Below, piece after piece: positions 26,318 through 35,568 of a stretch of 64,000 nucleotides of DNA. The translations under genes and the position numbers were made by a program. This stretch comes from Leclercia sp. AS011 (GTDB lineage Bacteria; Pseudomonadota; Gammaproteobacteria; Enterobacterales; Enterobacteriaceae). Numbering within the stretch: the stretch's first letter is position 1; every line of letters begins with the position of its first letter. The DNA is taken from the NCBI RefSeq assembly GCF_037152535.1, contig NZ_JBBCMA010000001.1, positions 558,001-622,000 of the forward strand. The letters are read 5' to 3'. The notes under the pieces are model-generated. The model ran no database searches. It had not been told where the DNA came from and saw only the letters and a program-made list of their open reading frames with translations.

Positions 26318-27034
26318 TCAGGCACCGCCCAGATAGGCTTTTCTGACCTCCTGATTGCCGAGCAACTCTTCGCCGCTGCCGCTCAGGCGGATCTGGCCGT
26401 TGACCATCACATACCCGCGATCCGACAGCTTCAGGGCATGGTGCGCGTTCTGCTCCACGAGGAAAATCGTCATCCCGTTGCGCGCCAGCTCCCGCAGGGT
26501 CTGGAAGATCTGCTTCACCACAATCGGGGCTAGTCCCAGGCTTGGCTCGTCAAGCAACAGCAGCTTGGGCCGACTCATCAGCGCCCGGGCGATAGCCAGC
26601 ATCTGCTGCTCGCCGCCGGACATGGTCATCGCCCGTTGCTTGCGGCGCTCTTTAAGGCGTGGGAAGAGGTCAAACATGCTCTGCAGATCCTGAGCCGCAT
26701 ACTGGTTGCCGATGGGGATGGTGCCCATCAGCAGGTTCTCTTCCACGGTCATATCCGGGAAGATGCGTCGGCCTTCCGGGGCCTGGGCAATGCCGCCCGA
26801 GGCGACGTAGTGGGTCGATTTATGGCTGATGTCCTCCCCGCAAAACAGGATTTGCCCGTCGCGCACCCGGGGCTGGCCGAAAATCGACATCAGCAGGGTC
26901 GACTTGCCCGCCCCGTTAGCGCCGATCAGCGCCACGGTTTCCCCGGGATTGACCTGCAACGAAACCTGCTTCAGCGCCTGGATCACGCCGTAGTAGACAT
27001 CCACCTGACGAAACTCCAGCATTGCCTCACTCAT
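26318..27034 (-). CDS. branched-chain amino-acid ABC transporter ATPase (LivF type)
   Basis: A 238-aa ATPase with Walker A GANGAGKST near residue 39, ABC signature MSGGEQQMLAIARAL and Walker B LLLLDEPSLGLAP. It is the last gene of the five-gene HAAT-family operon on this strand and pairs with the LivG-type ATPase at 27031, overlapping it by 4 nt. Family length is normal. From recall E. coli has livKHMGF elsewhere, so this is a second, Pseudomonas Bra-like system. Confidence 0.92.
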   Translation of the reverse strand: MSEAMLEFRQVDVYYGVIQALKQVSLQVNPGETVALIGANGAGKSTLLMSIFGQPRVRDGQILFCGEDISHKSTHYVASGGIAQAPEGRRIFPDMTVEENLLMGTIPIGNQYAAQDLQSMFDLFPRLKERRKQRAMTMSGGEQQMLAIARALMSRPKLLLLDEPSLGLAPIVVKQIFQTLRELARNGMTIFLVEQNAHHALKLSDRGYVMVNGQIRLSGSGEELLGNQEVRKAYLGGA

Positions 27035-27906
27035 ACCCTGACCTCGCTCTCATCGGTGCCCAGATAGGCGGCAATCACTTTTTCATCGTGCTGGATCTGC
27101 GCCGGTTTGCCCTGGGCAATCACATCCCCGTGGTCGAGGACGATGATGTGATCCGAAATTTCCATTACCATCCCCATGTCGTGTTCGATCAGCAGGACGG
27201 TGATCTCGTGGCGATCGCGCAGAAAACGGATGATGTTACTCAGGGTGTGGGTTTCCACCGGATTGAGCCCGGCGGCCGGTTCATCAAGACAGATCATCTC
27301 CGGCCCGGTACACATGGCGCGGGCAATCTCCAGCCGCCGCTGCTGGCCGTAGGACATCTCGCCCGCCAGCCGGTTTGCGCAGTCCACCAGATCCACCACC
27401 TCCAGCCAGTAAAAGGCCCGGTCGAGGGCGTCGCTCTCCGCCCGCCGGTAACCCGGGGTATTGAGCACCCCGGCCAGCAGGTTGCGGTTCACCCGCATGT
27501 GCTGCGCCACCAGCAGGTTTTCCACCACCGACATCTCACGGAACAGGCGGATGTTCTGGAAGGTACGCGCCAGCCCGGCGCGGTTGACCAGATGGGTGCC
27601 GCCAAACATCTTGTAGAACAGCCTCTGACCGAACTGCGCCGGGTTGATCCAGTCCCCCGGCTGGAACTTCTGTCCGAGGATCTGGATCACGTTGGTGGTC
27701 TTGCTCCGGGTGTTGAACAGAATATTGCCCCCGGAGGCTTTATAAAATCCGGTCAGACAGTTGAAGACCGTGGTTTTTCCCGCGCCGTTCGGCCCGATAA
27801 GCGCCGTGATGGAGCCGCGCTGTACCTCGAGATTGACGTCGTTGAGCGCCTTGATGCCGCCAAAGTGCATCATCAGATGTTCCACGCTTAAGATGGTCCC
27901 GTTCAT
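27031..27906 (-). CDS. branched-chain amino-acid ABC transporter ATPase (LivG type)
   Basis: A 291-aa ATPase with Walker A GPNGAGKTT near residue 38, signature MSYGQQRRLEIARAM (Ser-Tyr-Gly, common in LivG) and Walker B MICLDEPAAGLNP. The insert of about 25 residues after TGFYKASGG, ILFNTRSKTTNVIQI, is longer than in E. coli LivG. It overlaps the neighbouring genes on both sides by 4 nt, showing a tightly coupled operon. Confidence 0.92.
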   Translation of the reverse strand: MNGTILSVEHLMMHFGGIKALNDVNLEVQRGSITALIGPNGAGKTTVFNCLTGFYKASGGNILFNTRSKTTNVIQILGQKFQPGDWINPAQFGQRLFYKMFGGTHLVNRAGLARTFQNIRLFREMSVVENLLVAQHMRVNRNLLAGVLNTPGYRRAESDALDRAFYWLEVVDLVDCANRLAGEMSYGQQRRLEIARAMCTGPEMICLDEPAAGLNPVETHTLSNIIRFLRDRHEITVLLIEHDMGMVMEISDHIIVLDHGDVIAQGKPAQIQHDEKVIAAYLGTDESEVRV

Positions 27907-29204
27907 GGCGCCACTCCTTTTCGCACCGCGAAGCCGCTGCGGTTGATGCGAATCAGCCCCCGCGGCCGCCAGATCATCATCACCACCATTAACACGCCAA
28001 ACAGCAGCACCCGGTACTCGGCAAAAGTACGCAGCAGCTCCGGGGTCACGGTGAGCACGAAGGCGGCCAGCACCACCCCGAGGGTAGAGCCCATCCCGCC
28101 CAGCACCACGATGGCGAGGATCAGGGCCGACTCAAAGAAGGTGAACGAGGTGGGGTTAACAAACCCCTGATAGGTGGCGAAGAACACCCCGGCAATCCCC
28201 GCGGTAGAGGCCCCGAGGGTAAAGGCCGACAGCTTGACCAGCACATGGTTAAGGCCCATGGAGCGGCAGGCAATTTCGTCCTCGCGCAGCGCCTCCCAGG
28301 CGCGGCCTATCGGCATCCGCGTCAGGCGGTGCTTGATGTACAGCACCAGCAGCACCACCAGCAGCAGGATGGCGTAGATGAAGATGAACTTCAGATTGGG
28401 GTTAAATGTCAGGTTGAAGAACTCGTGAAACGGCACGCCGCCATCTTTGGCCCGACGGCCAAACTCCAGCCCGAAGAAGGTCGGGGGCGGGGCGGAGATA
28501 CCGTTCGGCCCGCCGGTGAAGGTCAGCCAGTTATTCAGCACCAGGCGGATGATCTCCCCGAAGCCGAGGGTCACAATCGCCAGATAGTCGCCGTGCATGC
28601 GCAGCACCGGGAAGCCGAGCAAGGCCCCGGCCGCCGCGGCCATCAGCGCCGCCAGCGGCAGCATGGTCCAGAAGCCGAGTCCCAGATACTGATAGCCCAG
28701 CGCCAGGCCGTAAGCGCCAATGGCGTAAAAGGCGACATAGCCAAGGTCCAGCAGGCCCGCGAGCCCGACCACGATGTTCAGCCCGAGGCCGAGCAGGACG
28801 TAGATCAGGCCGAGGATCGCCACCGTCAGCACGTACTTGGTGGCGACGAACGGAAAACAGACCGCCAGGGCGATAATCAGCGGCAGGATCCAGCGCATCC
28901 GGCTTTTGTACTCCGGCGGACGGACGTAAACCCCGGCGTTATCGTTGTCGAAGCGGGCCATCACGCGTCGGCCCGGCGCGGTGGACAGAAAGGCGCTGAG
29001 TAAAAAACGGCCCGTCATCACCGTGGCGATGATCCACGCCAGCCGCCGCCCTTCGAAGTTAAAGCTGTAGCCGTCCAGCACCACGCCGGCGATGGGACCA
29101 AAAACGATCAGCGCCACCAGGCCGGCAAAAATGGCGTCGAGAAGACAGCGTTTAAGGGAAAAGCCCTCGTGGGACACGGGCTGTGAAACGATTTGTGCAG
29201 TCAT
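27903..29204 (-). CDS. branched-chain amino-acid ABC transporter permease (LivM type)
   Basis: A 433-aa permease. I set the start at the ATG at 29204, preceded by GAGGG, rather than 13 codons further upstream inside livH. It is long for LivM (E. coli about 425), with a N-terminal extension containing two to three helices, then the conserved core YVLLGLGLNIVVGLAGLLDL, ALREDEIACRSMGLNHVLVK (ATPase-contact loop) and AIVVLGGMGSTLGVVLAAF. It forms the channel with LivH. Confidence 0.92.
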   Translation of the reverse strand: MTAQIVSQPVSHEGFSLKRCLLDAIFAGLVALIVFGPIAGVVLDGYSFNFEGRRLAWIIATVMTGRFLLSAFLSTAPGRRVMARFDNDNAGVYVRPPEYKSRMRWILPLIIALAVCFPFVATKYVLTVAILGLIYVLLGLGLNIVVGLAGLLDLGYVAFYAIGAYGLALGYQYLGLGFWTMLPLAALMAAAAGALLGFPVLRMHGDYLAIVTLGFGEIIRLVLNNWLTFTGGPNGISAPPPTFFGLEFGRRAKDGGVPFHEFFNLTFNPNLKFIFIYAILLLVVLLVLYIKHRLTRMPIGRAWEALREDEIACRSMGLNHVLVKLSAFTLGASTAGIAGVFFATYQGFVNPTSFTFFESALILAIVVLGGMGSTLGVVLAAFVLTVTPELLRTFAEYRVLLFGVLMVVMMIWRPRGLIRINRSGFAVRKGVAP

Positions 29205-29214
29205 CTTTTTTCCC

Positions 29215-30132
29215 TCACACCTTGGCCACGACAGGGCGGCCAAGCAGTCCCTGAGGACGGAAGATCAGGATCACCACCAGCAATCCAAAGGAGAACACGT
29301 CTTTATAGTCGGAGTTCACCATGCCGGAGAACTGCGCCTCGGCAATGCCGAGGATCAGTCCCCCCAGCATCGCGCCGGGCAGGGAGCCGATCCCCCCGAG
29401 GACGGCGGCGGTAAAGGCTTTAATCCCGATAATAAACCCGGCGTAAAAATCAAAGGTGCCGTAGTTCATGGTGATCAGCACCCCCGCCAGCCCGGCCATC
29501 GCCGCGCCAATCACGAACACCAGGGAGATAATCCGGTCGGTATTGATGCCGAGAATCGAGGCCATCTTGCGATCCTGCTGCACGGCGCGACACATCCGCC
29601 CCAGCCGGGTATTGCTGATGATCCAGGTGAGCAGCAGCATCCCGGTGAACGAGGCGATCAGAATGAAGACTTTGGTGTAGGTGATCTGCACAAAGCCCTC
29701 GCCAATATGAAAACGCAGCACCCCGTCGAGCATGGTAGGCACCCCCTGCTGACGCGGGCCCTGGCTGATCTGGGCGTAGTTTTGCAGGATCAGCGACATG
29801 CCGATGGCGGAGATCAGCGGTGCCAGGCGCGTGGAGTTACGCAGCGGTTTATAGGCGATGCGCTCGATGGTCCAGCCATACACCCCCGTCACCACGATAG
29901 TGAAGACCAGCGTGCCGAGGATCAGCAGCGGAAAGGATTCCAGCCCGAAGAAGGAGAGGAGCGCCAGGCCGATGGCGCAGAGATAGGCGGAGATCATATA
30001 CACTTCGCCGTGGGCGAAGTTAATCATGCCGATAATGCCGTAGACCATGGTGTAGCCGATGGCGATCAGGCCGTAGACCGACCCCAGCGTCAGGCCATTG
30101 ATTAACTGCTGCAGAAAGAAAGTTTCCATCAT
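29215..30132 (-). CDS. branched-chain amino-acid ABC transporter permease (LivH type)
   Basis: A 305-aa permease with about eight hydrophobic segments and HAAT-family motifs: QQLINGLTLGSVYGLIAIGY at the N-terminus, IGMINFAHGEVYMI, MCRAVQQDRKMASILGINTD (cytoplasmic coupling loop) and FTAAVLGGIGSLPGA. Two ATG codons in tandem begin the frame (30132 and 30129). It is 10 nt from livM and about 97 nt after the binding-protein gene. Confidence 0.93.
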   Translation of the reverse strand: MMETFFLQQLINGLTLGSVYGLIAIGYTMVYGIIGMINFAHGEVYMISAYLCAIGLALLSFFGLESFPLLILGTLVFTIVVTGVYGWTIERIAYKPLRNSTRLAPLISAIGMSLILQNYAQISQGPRQQGVPTMLDGVLRFHIGEGFVQITYTKVFILIASFTGMLLLTWIISNTRLGRMCRAVQQDRKMASILGINTDRIISLVFVIGAAMAGLAGVLITMNYGTFDFYAGFIIGIKAFTAAVLGGIGSLPGAMLGGLILGIAEAQFSGMVNSDYKDVFSFGLLVVILIFRPQGLLGRPVVAKV

Positions 30133-30229
30133 CGCGCGCTCGTGTTACAGGCCGCCCGTTGCGGGGCGGCCCGATGGTTATAGTGCGTCGGGTTGTCGCC
30201 ATACCGACGTTGAGCGTGATTCCGTCCCG

Positions 30230-31351
30230 TTACTGCACTTCCTTATATTTACCCTTGTCGTCCCACTCATACACCACGTAGTCAGAGACTTTCAGGTCGC
30301 CTTTGCTGTCCCAGGATTTTTTGCCCATCACGGTATCCACCGAATTGGCCTTCAGCCACTCGCTGGCTTTGGCCGGATCGGCCCCGCCGGTGGCTTTAAA
30401 GGCCGCTGCAATGGCCTGGATAGAGGCGTAGGCGTAGAGGGTGTAGCCTTCCGGCTCGAATTTACTGGCGCGGAATTTGTCGATGACCGCTTTGCCTTCC
30501 GGGATCAGGCGCGGGTCTTTGCCGAAGGTCATATAGATGCCGTTGGTGTACTGCGGTCCCCCGGCGGCGGTGACCATCTCTTCGTTGACGATGCAGTCGC
30601 CGGAGAAGAATTTGGCCTGCACGCCCTGCTCACGCATCTGGCGCACCAGCGGCCCCGCTTCCGGGTGACAGCCGCCGAAGAAGACCACGTCTGGCTTCTG
30701 GGCGCCGATTTTGGTCACCAGCGCGTTAAAGTCTTTTTCACCGCGAGACAGGCCTTCATACATCACGTCCTTCACGTCGCGTTTCGCCAGCGCCGCTTTG
30801 GTGGCATCCGCCAGCCCCTGGCCGTAGGTGTCTTTGTCGTGAATGATCACCACCCGTTTGGCTTTCAGCTTATCAATAATGAAATCAGCGGCGACCTGGC
30901 CCTGCTGGTCATCGCGACCGCACATGCGGAACATGTCGCTCATGCCGCGCTCGGTGATCTGTGGGTTGGTGGAGCCGGGGGTAATAGCCAGTACGCCAGC
31001 GTCGTTATAGACCTCGGAGGCTGGCATGGTGGAGGAGGAGCAGAAGTGACCGACCACGGCTTTGACCTTATCCTGATCGACCAGACGGTTAGCGACCGAG
31101 ACGGCCTGTTTCGGCTCGCAGGCGTCATCGCCCTGCACCAGTTTGATCTTCTCGCCATTAATGCCGCCCGCGGCGTTAATGTCTTCCGCGGCCTGGGTCG
31201 CGCCGTGCCAGTACTGGTCCCCGTAGGTGGCGTTCGGTCCGGTGAAGGGGCCCGCTACGCCAATAACGATATCAGCCTGGGCGGAAAACGCCGTCACCAG
31301 ACACCCTGCCAGCACGATAGAGAGAGGACTTCTGATCAATTTCAGCGACAT
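30230..31351 (-). CDS. branched-chain amino-acid-binding protein (LivJ/LivK/BraC type)
   Basis: A 373-aa periplasmic protein starting MSLKLIRSPLSIVLAGCLVT, with a Sec signal cut near AQA-DIV. The ligand domain has DDACEPKQAVSVANRLVDQ, VVGHFCSSSTMPASEVYND (two Cys of the family disulphide) and AITPGSTNPQITERG. It is first in the operon. The start at 31351 is chosen for the signal peptide. The open frame continues 70 codons upstream without a stop, but its only upstream start is a TTG at 31561. The binding-site SST and TPGST segments match LivJ-like proteins. Confidence 0.92.
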   Translation of the reverse strand: MSLKLIRSPLSIVLAGCLVTAFSAQADIVIGVAGPFTGPNATYGDQYWHGATQAAEDINAAGGINGEKIKLVQGDDACEPKQAVSVANRLVDQDKVKAVVGHFCSSSTMPASEVYNDAGVLAITPGSTNPQITERGMSDMFRMCGRDDQQGQVAADFIIDKLKAKRVVIIHDKDTYGQGLADATKAALAKRDVKDVMYEGLSRGEKDFNALVTKIGAQKPDVVFFGGCHPEAGPLVRQMREQGVQAKFFSGDCIVNEEMVTAAGGPQYTNGIYMTFGKDPRLIPEGKAVIDKFRASKFEPEGYTLYAYASIQAIAAAFKATGGADPAKASEWLKANSVDTVMGKKSWDSKGDLKVSDYVVYEWDDKGKYKEVQ

Positions 31352-31780
31352 TATTATGTACCTTTTCTGAGTGGTTTTTGGCACAACCCTGTGTAGTCGA
31401 ACGCCGGAGGCGTACCCAATCCAAAACGTATTCAAAACGTAATGCACTAAACGGACGACATACCGCAGAAACAGGCGAGATTGCCTGAGGGTTTTCACCC
31501 TCAGCACAACAGTAAGCAAAATGGTTGCCAGAACGGCAGCCAATTGCCGGTGTTTCGACAATTTTCAGTATAGAGCGCCGTTTTAAGCCACCCGGCACCA
31601 CGCAGCGAAATTACAGCGGGGATCACATCTCATTAACAACAAAGCACATAAGTTGTGCAACGGTCACGATTTGGACCCTTTTGCACCACAAAAGCGCCCG
31701 GCAAGCGCAGGGGAATAGAATCGTGAAGGGCGGTTTCTGTGTTACCCTGCACGCAATTCTATTCTGCAGGAGATTTACCC
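31352..31780. other. 429-bp divergent region between binding-protein gene and yecA
   Basis: Holds the promoters of both the Liv-like operon (leftward) and yecA (rightward), neither of which I could place firmly. A perfect 7-bp hairpin CTGAGGG / CCCTCAG with a 6-nt loop lies at 31485-31504. On the minus strand it falls inside the 5' extension of the binding-protein frame. The yecA ribosome site (AGGAG, 31768-31772) is clear. Confidence 0.6.
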
Positions 31781-32449
31781 ATGACCGAAGGCCCGTTAAA
31801 CGAAACCGAAATGGAGTGGCTGGAAGAGACCTTAATGACCTACGGTCATGACGGCGAGTCCGTGATGGACGTCTCGGAGCTCGACGGGATGCTGACCGCG
31901 GTGCTGTCTGGCCCGGTGGTGGTTGAGCCGGATCGCTGGCTGGTGGCGGTGTGGGGTGGCGAAAAATACATTCCGCGCTGGAAGAACGATCGTGAGATGA
32001 ACCGCTTTATCGATCTCTGCTTCAAGCACATGAACGATATCGCCGAGCGCCTGAGCGATTACCCGGATCAGTTTGAACCTATGTTCGGCATGAATGATGT
32101 CGAGGGTGAGACCTATACCGTGGTGGAAGAGTGGTGCTTCGGCTATATGCGCGGCGTGGCCTTGACCGACTGGTCATCCCTGCCGGAGTCCCTGCGTGCC
32201 GATCTGGATTTGATCGCTCTGCACGGCTCAGAAGAGAACTTTGAGCGTCTGGATAGCTTCAGCGAAGAGGAGTTCCAGCAGAGCATCGAGAACATTCGCC
32301 CGGCGGCGCTGCGTCTGTACAACTACTGGATTGCCAACCCGCAGGAGCCGGTCGCCCAGCAGCCGGTGATCAACGGCACCAAAGTCGGGCGCAACGATCC
32401 TTGCCCGTGCGGCAGCGGTAAAAAGTTTAAGAACTGCTGTCTGCATTAA
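31781..32449 (+). CDS. yecA: YecA, UPF0149 family protein with SEC-C metal-binding motif
   Basis: A 222-aa protein matching E. coli YecA (221 aa). It has the UPF0149/YgfB-like helical domain (about 5-150, with [14 protein letters not shown]) and a C-terminal SEC-C motif [18 protein letters not shown] like that of SecA, which binds Zn and can contact ribosomes. The start at 31781 is supported by AGGAG nine nt upstream. Gene-order neighbour of tyrP and the tRNA operon in E. coli; here the accessory block separates it from leuZ. Its role is not settled. Confidence 0.95.
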   Translation: MTEGPLNETEMEWLEETLMTYGHDGESVMDVSELDGMLTAVLSGPVVVEPDRWLVAVWGGEKYIPRWKNDREMNRFIDLCFKHMNDIAERLSDYPDQFEPMFGMNDVEGETYTVVEEWCFGYMRGVALTDWSSLPESLRADLDLIALHGSEENFERLDSFSEEEFQQSIENIRPAALRLYNYWIANPQEPVAQQPVINGTKVGRNDPCPCGSGKKFKNCCLH

Positions 32450-32452
32450 CAG

Positions 32453-32521
32453 CGCCCGGCGGCGCTTCGCTTGCACGGGCCTACAATATTCGTAGGCCGG
32501 GTAAGCGCAGCGCCACCCGGC
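32453..32521. repeat. BIME (two inverted REP sequences)
   Basis: Two REP-type sequences face each other: GCCCGGCGGCGCTTCGCTTG-type ending GGGCCTAC at about 32455-32483, then GTAGGCCGGGTAAGCGCAGC-type at 32492-32521, separated by a short AATATTC spacer. The element lies between the convergent yecA and tyrP. Confidence 0.85.
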
Positions 32522-32527
32522 ATTTAT

Positions 32528-33739
32528 TTATCCCACTTCCGGTAATAGCCCCGCCGCAATCCCGAACTGCACCAGCACGATCGCAATCCCGCAGGCGAAG
32601 ACCAGACACAGCGCCGGTTTCCCGCCGGGCACCCGGTAGTCACCTTCAGGATGATGCTTACGGCTCTGCCAGACCAGCAGCGACGGCAGCAGCAGCGCCA
32701 GTACCGCCAGTGCCACCCCCGCATACCCCAGCGCCATCACAAACCCACGCGGATAGAACAATGCAAAAGCCAGCGGCGGCAGGAAGGTGATCGCCCCGGT
32801 CTGAATACGTCCGCTGAAGGTGCGGCTGCGCTGGAACAGGTCGGCCAGATAATCGAACAGACCCAGCGCCACCCCGAGGAAGGAGGTCGCCAGAGCGAGG
32901 TCGGCAAACAGGTGTACCGCCAGCTCCACATGCGGCGAGGCGACCACTTCACGCAGGGCCTGGAGCAACCCGTTCAGGCCGGTATGGCTGGCCAGCATCC
33001 CCATAAAGGTGGATGAGTTGATGCTGCCAAGCGTTACCAGCTGCCAGAAGATATAGGCCACCAGCGGGATAGCGCTGCCGGTGATAAAGATCCAGCGCAG
33101 CTTGCGCACGTTGCCATTCATATAGCTGACGATGCTCGGCACGCTGCCGTGAAAGCCAAAGGAGGTAAAAATCACCGGGATGGCCGACAGCGCCAGCCCT
33201 TTCTCCAGCGGCAGGGTCAGTAAATTAACCTTATGAATGTGCGGTGCCAGCAGCGCCAGCATCACCACCAGGAAGAGGATTTTGGCCGAGAACAGAAAAC
33301 GGTTGAACAGATCCACCAGCGAAGTGCCGACGCAGACCACGCCGCCGCCAATCAGGGTAAAGAAGATCACCCCGGTGGTGGGGGAGATATCGGCATTGAA
33401 CCAGTCATTGACGCTGGAGGCGATAAGTTCACCCGCGCCGCTGATATAAGCCGCGGTCAGGGCATACATCAGGAACATCATGCTGAAGCCGGTGATCCAC
33501 TGGCCGAAACGTCCAAGATAGCGCCCGGCCAGCGACCCTAGCCCGGTATCGGCGGGAACGTGCTGATACACCTCAAGCAGCAGCAGGGCGGTGTAACACA
33601 TCAGCGCCCAGAGTACGCCCAGTAACACCAGCGTGACGCCAAACCCGACGCCTGCGGCCGCCAGCGGCATCGCCAGCATTCCAGCCCCAATCGTCGTTCC
33701 GGCGACGATGAAAATACTTCCCAGCGTTCTGTTCTTCAC
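32528..33739 (-). CDS. tyrP: TyrP, tyrosine-specific proton symporter
   Basis: A 403-aa inner-membrane carrier of the HAAAP family with about 11 helices. The N-terminus [28 protein letters not shown] carries the conserved IGAGMLAMP motif, and [20 protein letters not shown] is the family signature. It imports tyrosine with protons. A TyrR box lies upstream (33831-33848), matching the known TyrR control of tyrP. Confidence 0.97.
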   Translation of the reverse strand: MKNRTLGSIFIVAGTTIGAGMLAMPLAAAGVGFGVTLVLLGVLWALMCYTALLLLEVYQHVPADTGLGSLAGRYLGRFGQWITGFSMMFLMYALTAAYISGAGELIASSVNDWFNADISPTTGVIFFTLIGGGVVCVGTSLVDLFNRFLFSAKILFLVVMLALLAPHIHKVNLLTLPLEKGLALSAIPVIFTSFGFHGSVPSIVSYMNGNVRKLRWIFITGSAIPLVAYIFWQLVTLGSINSSTFMGMLASHTGLNGLLQALREVVASPHVELAVHLFADLALATSFLGVALGLFDYLADLFQRSRTFSGRIQTGAITFLPPLAFALFYPRGFVMALGYAGVALAVLALLLPSLLVWQSRKHHPEGDYRVPGGKPALCLVFACGIAIVLVQFGIAAGLLPEVG

Positions 33740-33830
33740 GTTTTCCTCTACGGCCTTGCTCTATCGCGACAAAATCTGCGGCGCAGGGTAAGGGAAAAAC
33801 GCAGGTTCGTCAAACCGGCGTTACAAAGGC

Positions 33831-33848
33831 TGTAAAGCTATATTTACG
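33831..33848. promoter_or_regulatory. TyrR box upstream of tyrP
   Basis: TGTAAA-GCTATA-TTTACG matches the TyrR consensus TGTAAA-N6-TTTACA at 11 of 12 positions. It lies 92 bp before the tyrP start, the position expected for control by tyrosine and phenylalanine. Confidence 0.8.
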
Positions 33849-33955
33849 ATATTAATCAGGAGTCGTCAGGATGGAAATCAACAGCGATTCCTGCGCCAGC
33901 GCAAGGCGGGCAGGGGAGGAACCTGTCAGGCTGCATCTTTTATTCTGGAGGGGTT

Positions 33956-34195
33956 ATGGCATCTGTTCATGGGCACGATGTGCTGACGATGATGATTGAT
34001 TCCGGTGAGCAGTACACCGAAGAGAGTCTGGTGGCGGCAATTACCGCGCGGTTTGGTGAGGACGCACGTTTTCACACCTGTTCGGCGGCGGAAATGAGTG
34101 CGGCGGAGCTGGTGGCTTTTCTGGCGGCTCGCGGGAAATTTATTCCACTGGATAGCGGGTTTTCAACCCACGAAAGTAAAATCTGTCGTCATTAA
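33956..34195 (+). CDS. yecH: YecH family metal-binding protein
   Basis: A 79-aa protein (begins MASVHGHDVLTMMIDSGEQY) matching E. coli YecH. It carries potential metal ligands in HGHDV, RFHTCSA and a C-terminal KICRH. Preceded by GGAGGGG, 7 nt before the ATG. Its function is not established. It lies between tyrP and the ferritin gene ftnA, the E. coli order. Confidence 0.93.
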   Translation: MASVHGHDVLTMMIDSGEQYTEESLVAAITARFGEDARFHTCSAAEMSAAELVAFLAARGKFIPLDSGFSTHESKICRH

Positions 34196-34200
34196 AATAA

Positions 34201-34222
34201 TGCGGCGCCGGAAGGCGCCGCA
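34201..34222. terminator. bidirectional terminator of yecH and ftnA
   Basis: TGCGGCGCC / GGCGCCGCA perfect 9-bp stem with a GGAA loop. The convergent genes end on each side, and A/T-rich flanks give U tracts on both strands. Confidence 0.8.
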
Positions 34223-34228
34223 GTCATA

Positions 34229-34726
34229 TTAATTTTGGGCATCGAGCGTCGACAGCTCTTTATCAATAAAGTACAGCCCTTCACCGGATTTCCCGGCCAG
34301 AGAAAGTTTATCGAGAACCGATTTAAACAGCTTCTCTTCTTCATGCTGTTCTGCCACATACCATTGCAGGAAATTAAAGGTGCCATAATCCTGGCTGGTC
34401 ATGGCGGCATGCACCAGTTCGTTAATTTTCTGGGTGATCAGCTGCTCGTGCTCGTAGGTAGCGCGGAACAGTTCGTCCAGGGAGGTGTACTCTGCAAACG
34501 GCGAGGCCACCGGGTTAATGCGCGGCAGGCTGCCGGTATCGGTAAGGTAATCAAAGAGACGCTGCATGTGGGTCATCTCTTCCTGCGCGTGACGGCGCAT
34601 GAAGGCCGCTGCCCCTTCAAAACTGTGGTAGCTACACCAGGCGCTCATCTGCTGATAGAGCAGAGAGGAGTAAAGCTCCAGATTCATTTGCTCATTAAGC
34701 TTGTCGATCATTTCATTTTTAAGCAT
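34229..34726 (-). CDS. ftnA: FtnA, bacterial non-haem ferritin
   Basis: A 165-aa subunit of the 24-mer iron-storage shell, identical in length to E. coli FtnA. Ferroxidase ligands are visible: E17 ([16 protein letters not shown]), E50, H53 ([10 protein letters not shown]) and E94 (NELVHAAM context). A Leu-Lys-Asn start ([17 protein letters not shown]) aligns with the family. Convergent to yecH. Confidence 0.97.
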   Translation of the reverse strand: MLKNEMIDKLNEQMNLELYSSLLYQQMSAWCSYHSFEGAAAFMRRHAQEEMTHMQRLFDYLTDTGSLPRINPVASPFAEYTSLDELFRATYEHEQLITQKINELVHAAMTSQDYGTFNFLQWYVAEQHEEEKLFKSVLDKLSLAGKSGEGLYFIDKELSTLDAQN

Positions 34727-34905
34727 GGTGTCGCTCCGGACTATTATTTAAAGGTCAACGTGAGCGTCACTATAATTTGTTATTTATTTATTTGCAAAAA
34801 GTAAAATAAATATTTAAACAATCATAATACGAATGGGAATAAAACGCATTGCGGCTGATTAAGTTATATTAATGAGAATTATTCTGTTTCGTGTTTAAAA
34901 TATTA

Positions 34906-34927
34906 TTGCCAGCGGGATCGCTGGCAA
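34906..34927 (-). terminator. terminator of yecR
   Basis: TTGCCAGC / GCTGGCAA stem with a 6-nt loop; on the minus strand TAATATTTT follows, right after the yecR stop. Confidence 0.8.
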
Positions 34928-34935
34928 CGGAATTA

Positions 34936-35274
34936 TTACCAGGCGGACGTCGTGACGACGGGCGGCGGGGCATAGCCATAACATTTGTACTGGATGGTCA
35001 TGGTTTCATTGAGGCACAGCGAGCCGCTAATCAGGCTACAGGTTTTAACCGGCTGACCGTAGGCCATCGCCGTGCTGTATCCCATGGTCTGGCATTCACG
35101 GGTTGCGGTGCCGCTGGTGACGTAATCATCATAGCGGGCGTTCTGCAACATAGCCTGATCGTAATTGAGCATGACGACGCCTGACGTGACGTCGACGCTG
35201 CTGACTTCTGCTTGCCGGGTGACGCCGCAGCCTGCCAGTAACAGGAGCAGGCCGCCAGTGCATAATCTCTTCAT
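34936..35274 (-). CDS. yecR: YecR-like lipoprotein
   Basis: A 112-aa lipoprotein with a short signal ending in the lipobox LLAGC (acylated Cys16). The mature part is small, with paired Cys residues (CQTMGY, KTCSLISGSLC, YKCYGY) and a Pro/Val C-terminus. It matches E. coli YecR, reported to be part of the flagellar regulon. I found no convincing GCCGATAA sigma-28 box just upstream of the start. Confidence 0.9.
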   Translation of the reverse strand: MKRLCTGGLLLLLAGCGVTRQAEVSSVDVTSGVVMLNYDQAMLQNARYDDYVTSGTATRECQTMGYSTAMAYGQPVKTCSLISGSLCLNETMTIQYKCYGYAPPPVVTTSAW

Positions 35275-35568
35275 AGAACACTCTGAATGCGTTGAAATAC
35301 CTTATACTAGCGGCTGATGTGCACCGCAATGCCAGGATTAAACACCTGTTCTGCCCTTTCTCTTTGCCACGACCGCTGGCTCCTTCAATTCTGTGCCATC
35401 TCGTCTTTCTCCGTGGGAAAAAATGCGCCTGAGTACAAAATTGTGAGCGCATCTTTGTTTTTTGAAACTATTTTTCACTTAATTTGAAAGTGTGTTTGCT
35501 TAGTAGTAAGGTTGAACAGGTAAGCTATTCACAGCGGGATGCCCCGCATCGCATTCAGGAGACGAAGA

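Noticed and set aside
29092..30105. 337-codon plus-strand frame over livM and livH
   Set aside because: Antisense to well-supported permease genes; its composition (Gln, His, Asp, Gly rich) is the complement of membrane-protein codons.
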